Shown here one piece after another: positions 33,621 through 43,921 of a DNA stretch of 64,000 nt. Source of the stretch: Tepidicaulis marinus (GTDB lineage Bacteria > Pseudomonadota > Alphaproteobacteria > Parvibaculales > Parvibaculaceae); contig NZ_BBIO01000004.1 in NCBI RefSeq assembly GCF_000739695.1, forward strand, positions 124,001 through 188,000, in the 5' to 3' direction. The translations under genes were made by a program, and so were the position numbers. The notes under the pieces were generated by a model, which worked only from the letters and a program-made list of their open reading frames with translations, made no database searches and was not told the origin of the DNA. How positions within the stretch are numbered: position 1 is the first letter of the stretch; the number at the start of each line of letters is the position of its first letter.

Positions 33621-34502
33621 TCAGCTTTGTTGCCGGAGCCAGCCCAACAGATGCTCCAGACGGTCCTTATGAGGATGTGTAGGCAGGAACACCGCCCAAT
33701 AAGTCAGACCTGGCAAAGCGATATCGGACAGTTGCACAAGCTCGCCCGCCTTCAGCAGATCCGCCACAAGATGCTGCGAGGCCAGCGCCGCCCCTTGACC
33801 GGACACCGCTGCGTCAATTGCGTGGATTTCTTCGGAAAAGCTTTGCGCCGCGGCTGGCAACGGCACTGTAGCGCCGGCATGGGCATGCCAGCGCCCCCAA
33901 CTCGGCGCGTTGCTTGAGGCGGTTTTCCAGCGGTATTCCAGCAAGGGCAGCGACAGAACCTCATCCGGCGCGAGCGGCGGCGTCTCGACCAGATCCGGCG
34001 CGCAAACCGGTATGATTGCGTCGGCGAAAAGCCGGTGCCATTCCGCCTGGCCATCGGGCTCGGCGGCATAGCGGATTGCCATGTCGACATCCGATGCATG
34101 CAGGTCGGCGGGCAGATCGGCAGCTTCGACCGTGACGTTGAGTCCCGTTTCTGCGCGCAGACGCGGCAGGCGCGGCATCAGCCAGCGGCTGGCAAAGGCC
34201 ATCGTGACCGATAGGCGCAGCGGCGCCCCAGGCGCGGTGACGGTCAGCTGATCGATCGTGCCTGCAATCTGGTCGAGCGCCGTGCATAGAACCGGGAACA
34301 GCTTTTCCCCCGCGGGAGAAAGCCGCACGGGGCGCGGAAAACGAGAAAACAACTCCACCCCGAGGATCGCTTCCAGCTGCCGCACCTGATGGCTGATCGC
34401 GGTTGGTGTCAGGCCGAGCTCGTCTGCCGCGCGGGCAAAATGCAAATGCCGCGCCGCAGCCTCAAAGGCGCGCAAGGCATGCAGAGGGGGAAGTTTGCGC
34501 AT
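33621..34502 (-). CDS. LysR-family transcriptional regulator (GcvA-like)
   Basis: A 293-residue regulator with the standard winged-helix N-terminus (LPPLHALRAFEAAARHLHFARAADELGLTPTAISHQVRQLE) and a substrate-binding C-terminal domain of the GcvA-like branch (PLRLSVTMAFASRWLMPRL, DVDMAIRYA). It is divergent from the AzoR gene with a 124-base intergenic region holding two palindromes, so it probably controls AzoR and itself. The effector may be a quinone or electrophile by analogy, which is inference only. Confidence 0.88.
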   Translation of the reverse strand: MRKLPPLHALRAFEAAARHLHFARAADELGLTPTAISHQVRQLEAILGVELFSRFPRPVRLSPAGEKLFPVLCTALDQIAGTIDQLTVTAPGAPLRLSVTMAFASRWLMPRLPRLRAETGLNVTVEAADLPADLHASDVDMAIRYAAEPDGQAEWHRLFADAIIPVCAPDLVETPPLAPDEVLSLPLLEYRWKTASSNAPSWGRWHAHAGATVPLPAAAQSFSEEIHAIDAAVSGQGAALASQHLVADLLKAGELVQLSDIALPGLTYWAVFLPTHPHKDRLEHLLGWLRQQS

Positions 34503-34517
34503 GGCAGCCTCGCATGA

Positions 34518-34530
34518 TGAATCTCATTCA
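34518..34530. promoter_or_regulatory. LysR-type T-N11-A inverted repeat
   Basis: TGAATCTCATTCA is a perfect 5-3-5 inverted repeat of the T-N11-A form used by LysR proteins. It lies 16 bases before the LysR start codon, consistent with autoregulation. Confidence 0.45.
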
Positions 34531-34551
34531 CTATAGGCCTGAAATATTCGC

Positions 34552-34561
34552 TTTGGCCAAA
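34552..34561. promoter_or_regulatory. TTTGGCCAAA palindrome in the lysR-azoR intergenic region
   Basis: A perfect 10-bp palindrome in the divergent promoter region, 66 bases before the azoR start. It may be a second regulator site or part of the azoR promoter. Confidence 0.35.
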
Positions 34562-34626
34562 ATTTTTGACGGCTGCTAGCTCCTGGCGTGACGGGGACAC
34601 ACCGCCCCCACACACAGGAGGAAACC

Positions 34627-35313
34627 ATGACCACCCTGCTCCGCATCGACGCCAGCGCCCAGCAGCAAGACCGTTCCCTGACGCGCATGCTGACAAATCT
34701 CTTTACGACCGAATTATTGCAGGCCAATCCGGACGTAAAAGTGATCACCCGCGATATCGGGCAAGACCCAGTGCCGGCTATTGATCACCGCTTTATCCAC
34801 GCGGCCTTTACCCCGCCTGACGCACGCGAAGACTGGATGACCGACCGGCTGGCCCTTTCCGATGCGCTGATCGACGAGGTCGCAGCTGCGGATATCATCG
34901 TAATGGGGGCGCCGATGTACAATTATGGAATGCCTGCCGCTTTAAAAGGCTGGATCGATCACATTGCGCGGATCGGCCGGACCTTCTCGTTTGACCTGGC
35001 GCGCGGCGATTTCCCGATCGAACCGATCCTGAAGGGCAAGCAGCTGGTCGTGCTGTCGTCGCGCGGCGAGTTCGGATTTGAACCCGGCGGGCCGCGGGCG
35101 CATATGAACGCACTTGACCCCGCCATTGCCGCCTGCGCTCACTATTTCGGCGTCGACGCGGCGAACATCCATACGGTCGCCATCGAATATCAGGAGTTCA
35201 AGGATGAGCGGCATGAGCGGTCGGTCATCGCCGCAAAAGATGCGACGCGCGCCTTGGCGCGGCGGTTTGGACAAGCCCGCGGAACGAACGATGCCTGCGT
35301 GCCTGCGGGATAA
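34627..35313 (+). CDS. azoR: FMN-dependent NADH:quinone oxidoreductase/azoreductase
   Basis: A flavodoxin-fold reductase of 228 residues that reduces quinones and azo compounds. The phosphate-binding region begins near RIDASAQQQDRSLTRML and the FMN-contacting motif APMYNYGMPAALKGWIDHIARIGRTF is diagnostic of AzoR. AGGAGG lies seven bases before ATG 34627. It is divergent from the LysR gene, the common arrangement for quinone-responsive regulators. Confidence 0.9.
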   Translation: MTTLLRIDASAQQQDRSLTRMLTNLFTTELLQANPDVKVITRDIGQDPVPAIDHRFIHAAFTPPDAREDWMTDRLALSDALIDEVAAADIIVMGAPMYNYGMPAALKGWIDHIARIGRTFSFDLARGDFPIEPILKGKQLVVLSSRGEFGFEPGGPRAHMNALDPAIAACAHYFGVDAANIHTVAIEYQEFKDERHERSVIAAKDATRALARRFGQARGTNDACVPAG

Positions 35314-35414
35314 GAGTAGCTCCATCCGCCACCGCCGCCCGGACCGGGGTCCACATGGCAGCAGTAACAGCCCAGGAGCCTTGAGGGCGGCGCCGTTAAA
35401 GGCGAACAGCCGCC

Positions 35415-36546
<1,132 letters not shown>

Positions 36547-36663
36547 GCGTGTCTCCTCAAGCTTTCCGAACGGTGGGTACGTTTCGGGATGAAGCCGGGG
36601 ATGTCCCGGCGCGGGCGGACCATAGGCATAAGGCCCGGACCTGTAAAGACGGGAGCCCCGTTT

Positions 36664-39249
36664 CTAGTAGAGGCCGCCCGTCCCTGCGCCGAGCGACACA
36701 TCCGGTTGCCCTTCGCTGTAAACGCCCTCGCCGCCGATCGCGCTATAAGGCTCGGCTTCGGGCGCCGACGGCTCGGTGCCGTCGCGGAAGGCTTCGAGAA
36801 TGACATTGTCATCGCCCGGCTGGGCGATCTGCCCCGTCTTGGCATTGACCCGAACGAGATTGACACCGGGGGGAATGCGGAAAGGCACACCTGGCTCGTC
36901 GCCGATGGCTGCCTGCATGAAATCCCGGAAAATGGGCGCGGCGACACCGCCGCCCGTCTCCCCCTTGCCCATGGGTTTGGGTTCATCGAAACCGACAAAG
37001 ACGCCGACGGCAAGGTTCGGCGAGAAGCCGACAAACCAGGCATCGCGCTCGTCATTGGTGGTGCCTGTCTTGCCCGCCAGCGGCACGCCGACGGAGGCGA
37101 CCGTGCGGCCCGTGCCCCGCTGCACCACACCTTCCAGCATGGAGACGATCTGATAGGCAGTTTGCGGGGAGATCACTTGTTCGCGCAGGTCGGGCAATTG
37201 CGGAGGCTCCTGGCCAGTCCATTCCTGGGCATCGCATTTCTCGCAGACCCGCTTTTCATGGCGGTAGATGGTGCGCCCCCAGCGGTCCTGAATGCGGTCG
37301 ATCAGCGTCGGTTCGATCTGCTTTCCGCCATTCACCAGCATGGCATAGGCGGTGGTCATGTCGAGCAGCGTCGTCTCGCCCGCACCGAGCGCCATGGAAA
37401 GAACCGGGGGCATATTATCCGTCACGCCGAAACGCTCCGCATAATCCACCACCTTGTCCATGCCGATATTCTGCGCCAGGCGCACGGTCATGACATTTCT
37501 CGACTTCTCGATACCGAGACGCAGTGTCGAGGGGCCATAGAACCGGTTGCCATAGTTTTCCGGTTTCCAGAGCGCCAGACCCGGCCCCTGGTCCATGACG
37601 AAAGGCGCGTCCAAGATAAGGCTCGACGGGGTGAAGCCGGAATCGAGCGCGGCAGCATAAACGAAGGGCTTGAAGGAAGAGCCCGGCTGGCGCTCAGCCT
37701 GCACGGCACGGTTGAATTCGGACAGATCGAAGCTGAAACCGCCCTCCATCGCCAGGATGCGGCCCGTATGCGGGTCGAGCGCGACGACGGCGCCGTTCAC
37801 CTGCGGGATCTGGCGCAGCGCATATTTGCCCTCTTCGCCTTCCAGCGGCTCGACATAAACGATGTCCCCCACGGCAAGCACGTCTGCGGGCTTGCGCACT
37901 TCCGGACCCAGCGCATTCTCGCTTTTATACTCACGCGCCCATTTCATGTCGCTGAGCGCAATGGTGCCGGTCACGACCTTTTCGGAGAAGGAACCTGAAA
38001 TAAGTTTTTCCGGGCGCAGGCCGATCTTGGCGCTTTTCTCGGTCAGCCCCACCACGGCGGCCAGGGTCCAAGGCTCGATATCGCCGGCAAGTTCCATTTC
38101 GGACAGCGCCTTGTGCCAGTTCTGCCCCGGCTCCAATTTGTCCACGGGACCGCGCCAGCCATGGCGCTGGTCATAGGCAACCAAGCCGCGGCGCAGCGCC
38201 ATGCGGGCGGCGGCTTGCAGTTCCGGATCGAGCGTGGTGCGGACCGAGAGCCCGCCCTCGTAAAGGCGTCCCTCGCCATAGCGGTCGTAAAGTTCGCGGC
38301 GCACTTCCTCGACGAAGAAATTGGCATTCACGAGCTGCGCGCCGAAGGGCCGCGGGGTGACGACCAAATCCTCGCCGCGCGCTTCGGACGCGTCGAATGA
38401 GGTCACGAAGCCGTTTTCTTCCATCCGGCCGATCACCCAATTGCGCCGGGCGATGGCCCGCTCGCGCTGGCGGAAGGGATGATAATTGTTCGGCGCCTTG
38501 GGTAAGGCAGCCAGATAAGCTGCTTCTGCAACAGTGAGTTGGTCGAGAGACTTGCCAAAATAGTTCAAGGCGGCAGCCGCCACCCCGTAAGAGCCGAGAC
38601 CGAGATAAATCTCGTTGAGATAAAGCTCGAGGATCTGCTGCTTGGAGAAAGCTTCCTCGATCCGCAGGGCCAGCAGTGCTTCCTTCAGTTTGCGCTCGAC
38701 GGTGACATCGGAGCTGAGGAGGAAGTTCTTGGCCACCTGCTGCGTGATGGTCGAGGCGCCCTGCAAGCGGCGGTCATTGATGATATTGCCGATATTGGTC
38801 AGCACCGCGCGCATCACGCCCTGGGCGTCGATGCCGTCATGCTGATAGAAATTCTTATCCTCGGCGGCGAGGAAGGCATTGATCACATGGGGCGGAATGG
38901 CCTCGATCGGCACATAAAGACGGCGCTCGCGGGCATATTCGGCAATCAGGCCGCCATCGCCCGCATGTACGCGGGTCATCACCGGCGGCTCGTAGCGGGC
39001 CAGATGATCGTAATCGGGCAGGTCGTTCGACAACCGCCAGATCATATAGACCCCCGCCAGGGCGCCGCCGACAAGCAGCACCAGCGCTGTGGCACTCAAA
39101 ACCGCGAAAACTCTTAGCATGCGTGTACGCCTAGCCCCCTTCCGCGCGAGCTCATCCTTGCGGGCCGCGCGGCGCCGTTGCCGATCACTATAGTGCTTTA
39201 CCATGCTCTCGCCCACGCGGGAGAGAGATTGGCGCAATTTTACGAACAA
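36664..39249 (-). CDS. mrcA: Penicillin-binding protein 1A (bifunctional)
   Basis: Class A PBP of up to 861 residues that polymerises and cross-links peptidoglycan. After a basic cytoplasmic start and one membrane segment (about 46-68), the glycosyltransferase domain has the catalytic Glu in AAEDKNFYQHDGID and QGASTITQQVAKN. The transpeptidase has SxxK in GSSFKPF, SRN in EKSRNVM and KTG in AGKTGTTNDERDAWFVGF. An OB-like insert lies between the domains. The longest frame opens with TTG at 39249 (GAGG seven bases upstream); ATG at 39204 is an alternative. A TTAACCAT CtrA half-site (39261-39268) lies just upstream. Confidence 0.92.
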   Translation of the reverse strand: MFVKLRQSLSRVGESMVKHYSDRQRRRAARKDELARKGARRTRMLRVFAVLSATALVLLVGGALAGVYMIWRLSNDLPDYDHLARYEPPVMTRVHAGDGGLIAEYARERRLYVPIEAIPPHVINAFLAAEDKNFYQHDGIDAQGVMRAVLTNIGNIINDRRLQGASTITQQVAKNFLLSSDVTVERKLKEALLALRIEEAFSKQQILELYLNEIYLGLGSYGVAAAALNYFGKSLDQLTVAEAAYLAALPKAPNNYHPFRQRERAIARRNWVIGRMEENGFVTSFDASEARGEDLVVTPRPFGAQLVNANFFVEEVRRELYDRYGEGRLYEGGLSVRTTLDPELQAAARMALRRGLVAYDQRHGWRGPVDKLEPGQNWHKALSEMELAGDIEPWTLAAVVGLTEKSAKIGLRPEKLISGSFSEKVVTGTIALSDMKWAREYKSENALGPEVRKPADVLAVGDIVYVEPLEGEEGKYALRQIPQVNGAVVALDPHTGRILAMEGGFSFDLSEFNRAVQAERQPGSSFKPFVYAAALDSGFTPSSLILDAPFVMDQGPGLALWKPENYGNRFYGPSTLRLGIEKSRNVMTVRLAQNIGMDKVVDYAERFGVTDNMPPVLSMALGAGETTLLDMTTAYAMLVNGGKQIEPTLIDRIQDRWGRTIYRHEKRVCEKCDAQEWTGQEPPQLPDLREQVISPQTAYQIVSMLEGVVQRGTGRTVASVGVPLAGKTGTTNDERDAWFVGFSPNLAVGVFVGFDEPKPMGKGETGGGVAAPIFRDFMQAAIGDEPGVPFRIPPGVNLVRVNAKTGQIAQPGDDNVILEAFRDGTEPSAPEAEPYSAIGGEGVYSEGQPDVSLGAGTGGLY

Positions 39250-39260
39250 TTTGATGCCTC

Positions 39261-39268
39261 ATGGTTAA
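39261..39268 (-). promoter_or_regulatory. CtrA-type half-site before the PBP1A gene
   Basis: On the minus strand TTAACCAT lies 12 bases before the TTG start of the PBP1A gene. It equals the 8-base CtrA half-site. Alone it is weak evidence. Confidence 0.25.
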
Positions 39269-39371
39269 CAAAGGCGCCGAATTGTCCTGCTTTTAGCGGC
39301 GAAATGTGGCTGACAAATGACCAGCTTTAAGACAGCCGGGGGCGCTGCTGGGCCAGAAGCTGTTCCAGATG

Positions 39372-40643
39372 CTATTGGGCCGGCCCCGCATAAACCCCTT
39401 CGGCATAGCGGTCACCGAAATAGCTATCCACCGCGCGCACAAGGCTGCCTGCCACTTTGGTGCGCCAGGCAGCCGACATAAGGTTCTTCTCATCGGAGCG
39501 GTTGGTCAGGAAGCCGAGCTCCACCAGCACGGAGGGCACATCCGGCGCCTTGAGCACGCGGAAGCCGGCGAAGCGATGCGTGCGTTGAAGCAGCTTGGTG
39601 GATTTCCCAGCATAATCAACGACTTTGCGGGCGAAGTTCGCAGAAAAGTTCTTCGTCTCCCGCTGCGCCAAATCAATCAGAATATCCGTCACCTCGCCCG
39701 GCTCGCCGTAAAGATCGACCCCGGCAATGACGTCGGAGAGGTTTTCCTTGCGGGCCAGTTCCGCCGCTTCCTTGTCCGAGGAGGTTTCGGAGAGCGTGTA
39801 AACGGACATGCCGCGCACATTGCCTTTGCCCACCGCATCGGCATGGATCGAGATGAACAGGTCCGCCTTGTGCTGGCGGGCGATCGCCACACGCTGGCGC
39901 AGCGGAATGAAACGGTCCGTATCGCGGGTCAGGCGTACATGATAGCGCCCGGTTGCAGCAAGCTGGCGGTGCAGCTCTTTGGCGAAGGCCAGCACCACGT
40001 CTTTTTCCTGCACCCCGGTCGAGCCATGAGTGCCCGGATCGACGCCGCCATGACCCGGATCGATGACGACCACGCGTTTCGTGTCATGGGCGGGCTGCAC
40101 CGGGACCGGCGTCTGTACGGGCGGTTTGACCGTGGGCTGGGCCGGCCACTCGCGGCCCTGCAGGAAGGCGCTGCGGGTCGTCTCGGTCAGATCGAGCACG
40201 ATGCGGTAGCCGAAGCCGCTTTGCGGATCGAGGGCAAAATCCTTGGAAATGGCCACCGGCACCGTGGTGTCGATCACGATGCGCGACTGACCGGCCTGGA
40301 AAAGACCGTAGCGGTAGCCCTTGATGAAGCCGCGCCCGTCTTGCCCGGCCGATTGGGGCAGGTTGAACTCCACCTCGGGCAGATCGATCACCACCCGGTA
40401 CGGGTCGGCAAGGGTAAAGGTTTTGTGTTTGACGGGCTGGGCGAGTTCGATGACGAAACGGGTACTTTTGCCGTGATCGCCAAGGCGCACGCTGTTGACG
40501 GCGGGCGAGGTGCCGAGCGCGGCGGGCACGGGCGCCTCCGCCCTCACGGCCGCCTGCCCCGCTGCAAGCGCGAAAAACGCAGCGGAGAGGAAAAGAATCA
40601 CTTTCCCCCATGATGCGGCAGCCCTGGCCGAAACTTCCATCAT
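39372..40643 (-). CDS. amiC: N-acetylmuramoyl-L-alanine amidase with AMIN domain
   Basis: Periplasmic amidase of 423 residues that cleaves the peptide from MurNAc during septal splitting. A signal peptide (about 1-35, AAFFALAAGQAAVRAEA) is followed by an AMIN domain (about 50-160, VIDLPEVEFNLPQS) and an Amidase_3 domain beginning at VVIDPGHGGVDPGTHG, with the zinc ligands DPGHGG, the later Glu and SIHADA, and the catalytic Glu in VLVELGFLTN. It lies upstream of the PBP1A gene on the same strand, separated by 122 bases. The region to rne is 664 bases. Confidence 0.9.
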   Translation of the reverse strand: MMEVSARAAASWGKVILFLSAAFFALAAGQAAVRAEAPVPAALGTSPAVNSVRLGDHGKSTRFVIELAQPVKHKTFTLADPYRVVIDLPEVEFNLPQSAGQDGRGFIKGYRYGLFQAGQSRIVIDTTVPVAISKDFALDPQSGFGYRIVLDLTETTRSAFLQGREWPAQPTVKPPVQTPVPVQPAHDTKRVVVIDPGHGGVDPGTHGSTGVQEKDVVLAFAKELHRQLAATGRYHVRLTRDTDRFIPLRQRVAIARQHKADLFISIHADAVGKGNVRGMSVYTLSETSSDKEAAELARKENLSDVIAGVDLYGEPGEVTDILIDLAQRETKNFSANFARKVVDYAGKSTKLLQRTHRFAGFRVLKAPDVPSVLVELGFLTNRSDEKNLMSAAWRTKVAGSLVRAVDSYFGDRYAEGVYAGPAQ

Positions 40644-40739
40644 GCCTGCTCAGAATCCCCGTAACCGAGACCACACCTAACTGCCGGTCCCCAAACGATA
40701 TTCTCAATTCGCCTGGATATCCGGCTACTTTGCGGGAAT

Positions 40740-40769
40740 TTAACCAAATATCAATGGAGAAATGGTTAA
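40740..40769. promoter_or_regulatory. Inverted TTAACCA pair between amiC and rne
   Basis: TTAACCA (40740-40746) and TGGTTAA (40763-40769) are perfect inverted copies separated by 16 bases. The right copy reads as the CtrA half-site TTAACCAT on the minus strand. The pair lies about 100 bases upstream of amiC and could serve either divergent gene. Confidence 0.4.
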
Positions 40770-41307
40770 TACGGAACGGCCTGCGCCAGGCGCTGCCTGC
40801 CAATGCAGCTTGCCAAGTCGAAGCAGGTAACGGTAAAACGAGTACCGGTAGAAGACCCCGGCAGGAGAGACAGTGATTCCTCTCCCCAGAAAGCCGGTTC
40901 CGATCCGTCTCCAATAGGAAAACGGTCCCTTCGGAACAGTTTGTCTCAGCCATGTGAAATCCAGGCCATTCCGGCCGGGGTTCACGTAAGCAAGAATTCG
41001 CCACGCGCCCGGCGATTAAGGGGCGCGGGAGCCAAGAGAATGCACGAGGCGCATATAATAACGACAACAGCGACCCCGGAGATGCGGTGCCTGGCAGTAG
41101 CAATGCCCCGCCCGTCCCGCAGGATCGCTTTGCCGTCGGCCCTCGGTACTTCACCCTTTATCACCAATCCGGATCGCCGCGCGCCCGCTGGACGGACGCG
41201 AAACCCGGCCTTCATCCGGAACCATACAATCAACGCCGCCACCTCCCGCCGCGGGTTAAAGACCACGCGCGAAGAGTTCCCGGGCCGGCGTTGCGGAGAA
41301 GAATTTA
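40770..41307 (+). other. Long rne 5' leader, no protein gene recognised
   Basis: About 540 bases without a convincing gene precede rne. In E. coli and some alphaproteobacteria the rne leader is long and structured and lets RNase E cleave its own message to autoregulate. This stretch contains several short self-complementary segments and a purine-rich GGAGAAG just before the start codon. Autoregulation is inferred from family precedent. Confidence 0.4.
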
Positions 41308-43920
41308 ATGGGAAGCAAAATGTTGATCGACGCGGCCCACCCGGAAGAAACCCGGGTGGTGGTCGTGAACGGCAATCGAGTCGACGAATTTGATTTTGAA
41401 TCGGAAACCAAAAAACAGCTACGCGGGAACATCTATCTCGCACGTGTAACCAGGGTCGAACCCTCGCTGCAGGCCGCCTTTGTCGAATATGGCGGCAACC
41501 GCCACGGTTTTCTTGCCTTTAGCGAAATCCATCCGGACTACTACCAAATTCCGGTGGCCGACCGCGAAGCGCTGCTCAAGCAATATTACGAAGAAGAGCG
41601 CCGCGACGAGGAAGAAGACGAACGGCAGGAGAAAACCGGCGACGCCAATGGCGAGAGCACCGGCGAAGGCCGGGACGGCGATCAGGACGGCGACCAGTAC
41701 GGCGATCCGGGCGATGAGACGGAAAATGACGGCGAAGCTGTCGCCTCCGACGACACTGTCGAGGATGTCGGGGCGGGTGATGCGCTGGAAGAGATTTCCG
41801 CCAAGAAAGAGCGCCGCACCCAGCGCTCCTACAAGATCCAGGAAGTCATCAAGCGCCGCCAGATTCTGCTCGTCCAGGTCGTCAAGGAAGAGCGCGGCAA
41901 CAAGGGCGCGGCGCTGACCACATATCTCTCGCTTGCCGGGCGTTATTGCGTGCTGATGCCGAACACCGCGCGCGGCGGCGGCATCTCCCGCAAGATCACC
42001 AATGCAGCCGACCGCAAGCGCCTGAAAAGCGTGACCAGCACGCTGGACGTGCCCGAAGGCATGGGCCTGATCGTGCGCACCGCGGGCGCCCAGCGCACCA
42101 AGGCGGAGATCAAGCGCGATTTCGAATATCTGTTGCGGCTTTGGGAGACGGTGCGCGAGCGCACGCTGGAATCCATCGCCCCCTGCCTTGTTTATGAAGA
42201 AGGCAGCCTGATCAAGCGCTCGATCCGCGATCTTTACAATAAGGATATCGACACCGTTCAGGTGGAAGGCGAGGAAGGCTACCGGGAGGCGAAAGACTTC
42301 ATGCGCATGCTCATGCCGAGCCATGCCAAGAAGGTGCAGCCTTATAAAGAGAACCATCCTCTTTTCCAGCGCCATCAGGTGGAACAGCAGCTCGATGCCA
42401 TGTTCAGCCCGATCGTGACGCTGAAATCTGGCGGTTATCTGGTGATCAACCAGACCGAAGCGCTGGTCTCTATCGACATCAACTCGGGCCGCTCCACCAA
42501 GGAGCGGAACATCGAGGCGACGGCGGTCAAAACCAATCTGGAAGCGGCGGAAGAAATCGCCCGCCAGCTGCGCTTGCGCGACCTTGCCGGGCTCATCGTG
42601 ATCGACTTCATCGACATGGAAGAGAACCGGAACAACCGGGCCGTCGAGCGCAAGATGAAAGACTGCCTGAAAATGGACCGTGCCCGCATTCAGGTGGGCC
42701 GCATCAGCCATTTCGGCCTTCTGGAAATGTCGCGCCAGCGCATGCGCACCGGCGTGCTCGAAGGCTCGACCATGCAGTGCCCGACCTGTCAGGGGGCGGG
42801 CATCATCCGCTCGGTCGAATCGAAGGCGCTGCATGTCCTGCGCGAGATCGAGGCGGAAGCCATCAAAGGCCGTGCCCCGGCGCTCACCGCGCGGGTGCCC
42901 GATCAAGTCGCGCTTTACATTCTCAATCAGAAACGCGGCCATCTGCTTGAAATCGAAGAGCGTTACGGCCTTTCCATCTATGTGGAAGCCGATCCGGAGC
43001 TGGGCTCCGACGCGCACCGCATCGAAGCGGCGGGCGCGCGCGAGCTGACCCGCAAGTCCGCCGAAGCCAAGGCCGCCGATTCCAAAGCCATCAGCTACGA
43101 CATGGCCTATACGAACGATGCGGATGGCGATGCGGACGGCGACGTGCAGGATGAAGAAGACGACGGCGACGAGGAAACCGGCGAAGACCGGGAGACCTCC
43201 GGTGATGGCGACGACCAGCCGAAGAAGAAGCGCCGCCGGCGCCGCCGCAAGCCCGCCCGCAAAGATGGCGATGAAGAAGGCGCGCAAGACGACGACGCCT
43301 CTGAAAACAACGATAAGGACAACGGCGACGCGGACGACAAGAACGAAGGTGATGACGGCGACACGGACGAAGACGGCAAGCCGAAACGCCGCCGCCGCCG
43401 GGGCCGCCGGGGTGGACGCCGCAACCGCCAGAAACGCGAGGGCTCGGATGAGAACTCGGGCGAGAGCGATGGCGAGAATGACGGCGATGAGCGGGAAAAA
43501 TCCGGCGACACCGCCGCAGAAGAAGGCCGTCAACCGGAGGAAAGCGGGCCGGAAGACGGCGGGCTGGAGGATAATGGCGGCGGCGAGACGCCGCTTGCCG
43601 CCTCAAGCAGCGAAAGCGAACCGCCCGTGCTCGTTTCCTACACAAGCAGTGTGGAAGCGGTAGAGGAAGCCGCGCAAACGCCCGCCGCCGACGTGGTGGT
43701 CGAGACGCCGGCCCCAAAGGCTGAGGTTGAAGCTGAGGTTGAGGCGGAAGCCGAACCGGAAGCCACGACCGAACCTGCCGAAGTGCCCGAGGCGGAACGT
43801 GAACCTGAAATGGCCGAAGCGGCGCCTGCCGGTGAAGCTGATCAGGCTGAGGAAGAACCCGCGCAGAGCAAGCCGCGCAGCCGCAAGCGCGGCTGGTGGC
43901 AGCGCAAAACGGGCGGCTAA
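41308..43920 (+). CDS. rne: Ribonuclease E
   Basis: Endoribonuclease of 870 residues, the organiser of RNA decay. MGSKMLIDAAHPEETRVVVVNGNRVDEFDFE opens the protein as in alphaproteobacterial RNase E. The S1 domain is split by a very acidic insertion (about 95-165). The DNase I-like catalytic domain has SIDINSGRSTKERNIEATAVKTNLEAA and IDFIDMEENRNN with the catalytic aspartates, and the Zn-link CPTCQGAG. The C-terminal third is low-complexity, alternating acidic and Arg/Lys-rich (KKKRRRRRRK, RRRRGRRGGRRNRQ), the scaffold part that binds RNA and degradosome partners. It ends one base before the convergent aminotransferase stop. Confidence 0.94.
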   Translation: MGSKMLIDAAHPEETRVVVVNGNRVDEFDFESETKKQLRGNIYLARVTRVEPSLQAAFVEYGGNRHGFLAFSEIHPDYYQIPVADREALLKQYYEEERRDEEEDERQEKTGDANGESTGEGRDGDQDGDQYGDPGDETENDGEAVASDDTVEDVGAGDALEEISAKKERRTQRSYKIQEVIKRRQILLVQVVKEERGNKGAALTTYLSLAGRYCVLMPNTARGGGISRKITNAADRKRLKSVTSTLDVPEGMGLIVRTAGAQRTKAEIKRDFEYLLRLWETVRERTLESIAPCLVYEEGSLIKRSIRDLYNKDIDTVQVEGEEGYREAKDFMRMLMPSHAKKVQPYKENHPLFQRHQVEQQLDAMFSPIVTLKSGGYLVINQTEALVSIDINSGRSTKERNIEATAVKTNLEAAEEIARQLRLRDLAGLIVIDFIDMEENRNNRAVERKMKDCLKMDRARIQVGRISHFGLLEMSRQRMRTGVLEGSTMQCPTCQGAGIIRSVESKALHVLREIEAEAIKGRAPALTARVPDQVALYILNQKRGHLLEIEERYGLSIYVEADPELGSDAHRIEAAGARELTRKSAEAKAADSKAISYDMAYTNDADGDADGDVQDEEDDGDEETGEDRETSGDGDDQPKKKRRRRRRKPARKDGDEEGAQDDDASENNDKDNGDADDKNEGDDGDTDEDGKPKRRRRRGRRGGRRNRQKREGSDENSGESDGENDGDEREKSGDTAAEEGRQPEESGPEDGGLEDNGGGETPLAASSSESEPPVLVSYTSSVEAVEEAAQTPAADVVVETPAPKAEVEAEVEAEAEPEATTEPAEVPEAEREPEMAEAAPAGEADQAEEEPAQSKPRSRKRGWWQRKTGG

Positions 43921-43921
43921 G

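Noticed and set aside
40982-41443. Minus-strand open frame in the rne leader
   Set aside because: It overlaps the rne start, is Arg/Pro-rich, and lacks a ribosome site or family similarity.
41419-43533. 704-codon open frame antisense to rne
   Set aside because: Caused by the GC-rich, repetitive composition of rne; translation is low-complexity and no start signal is present.
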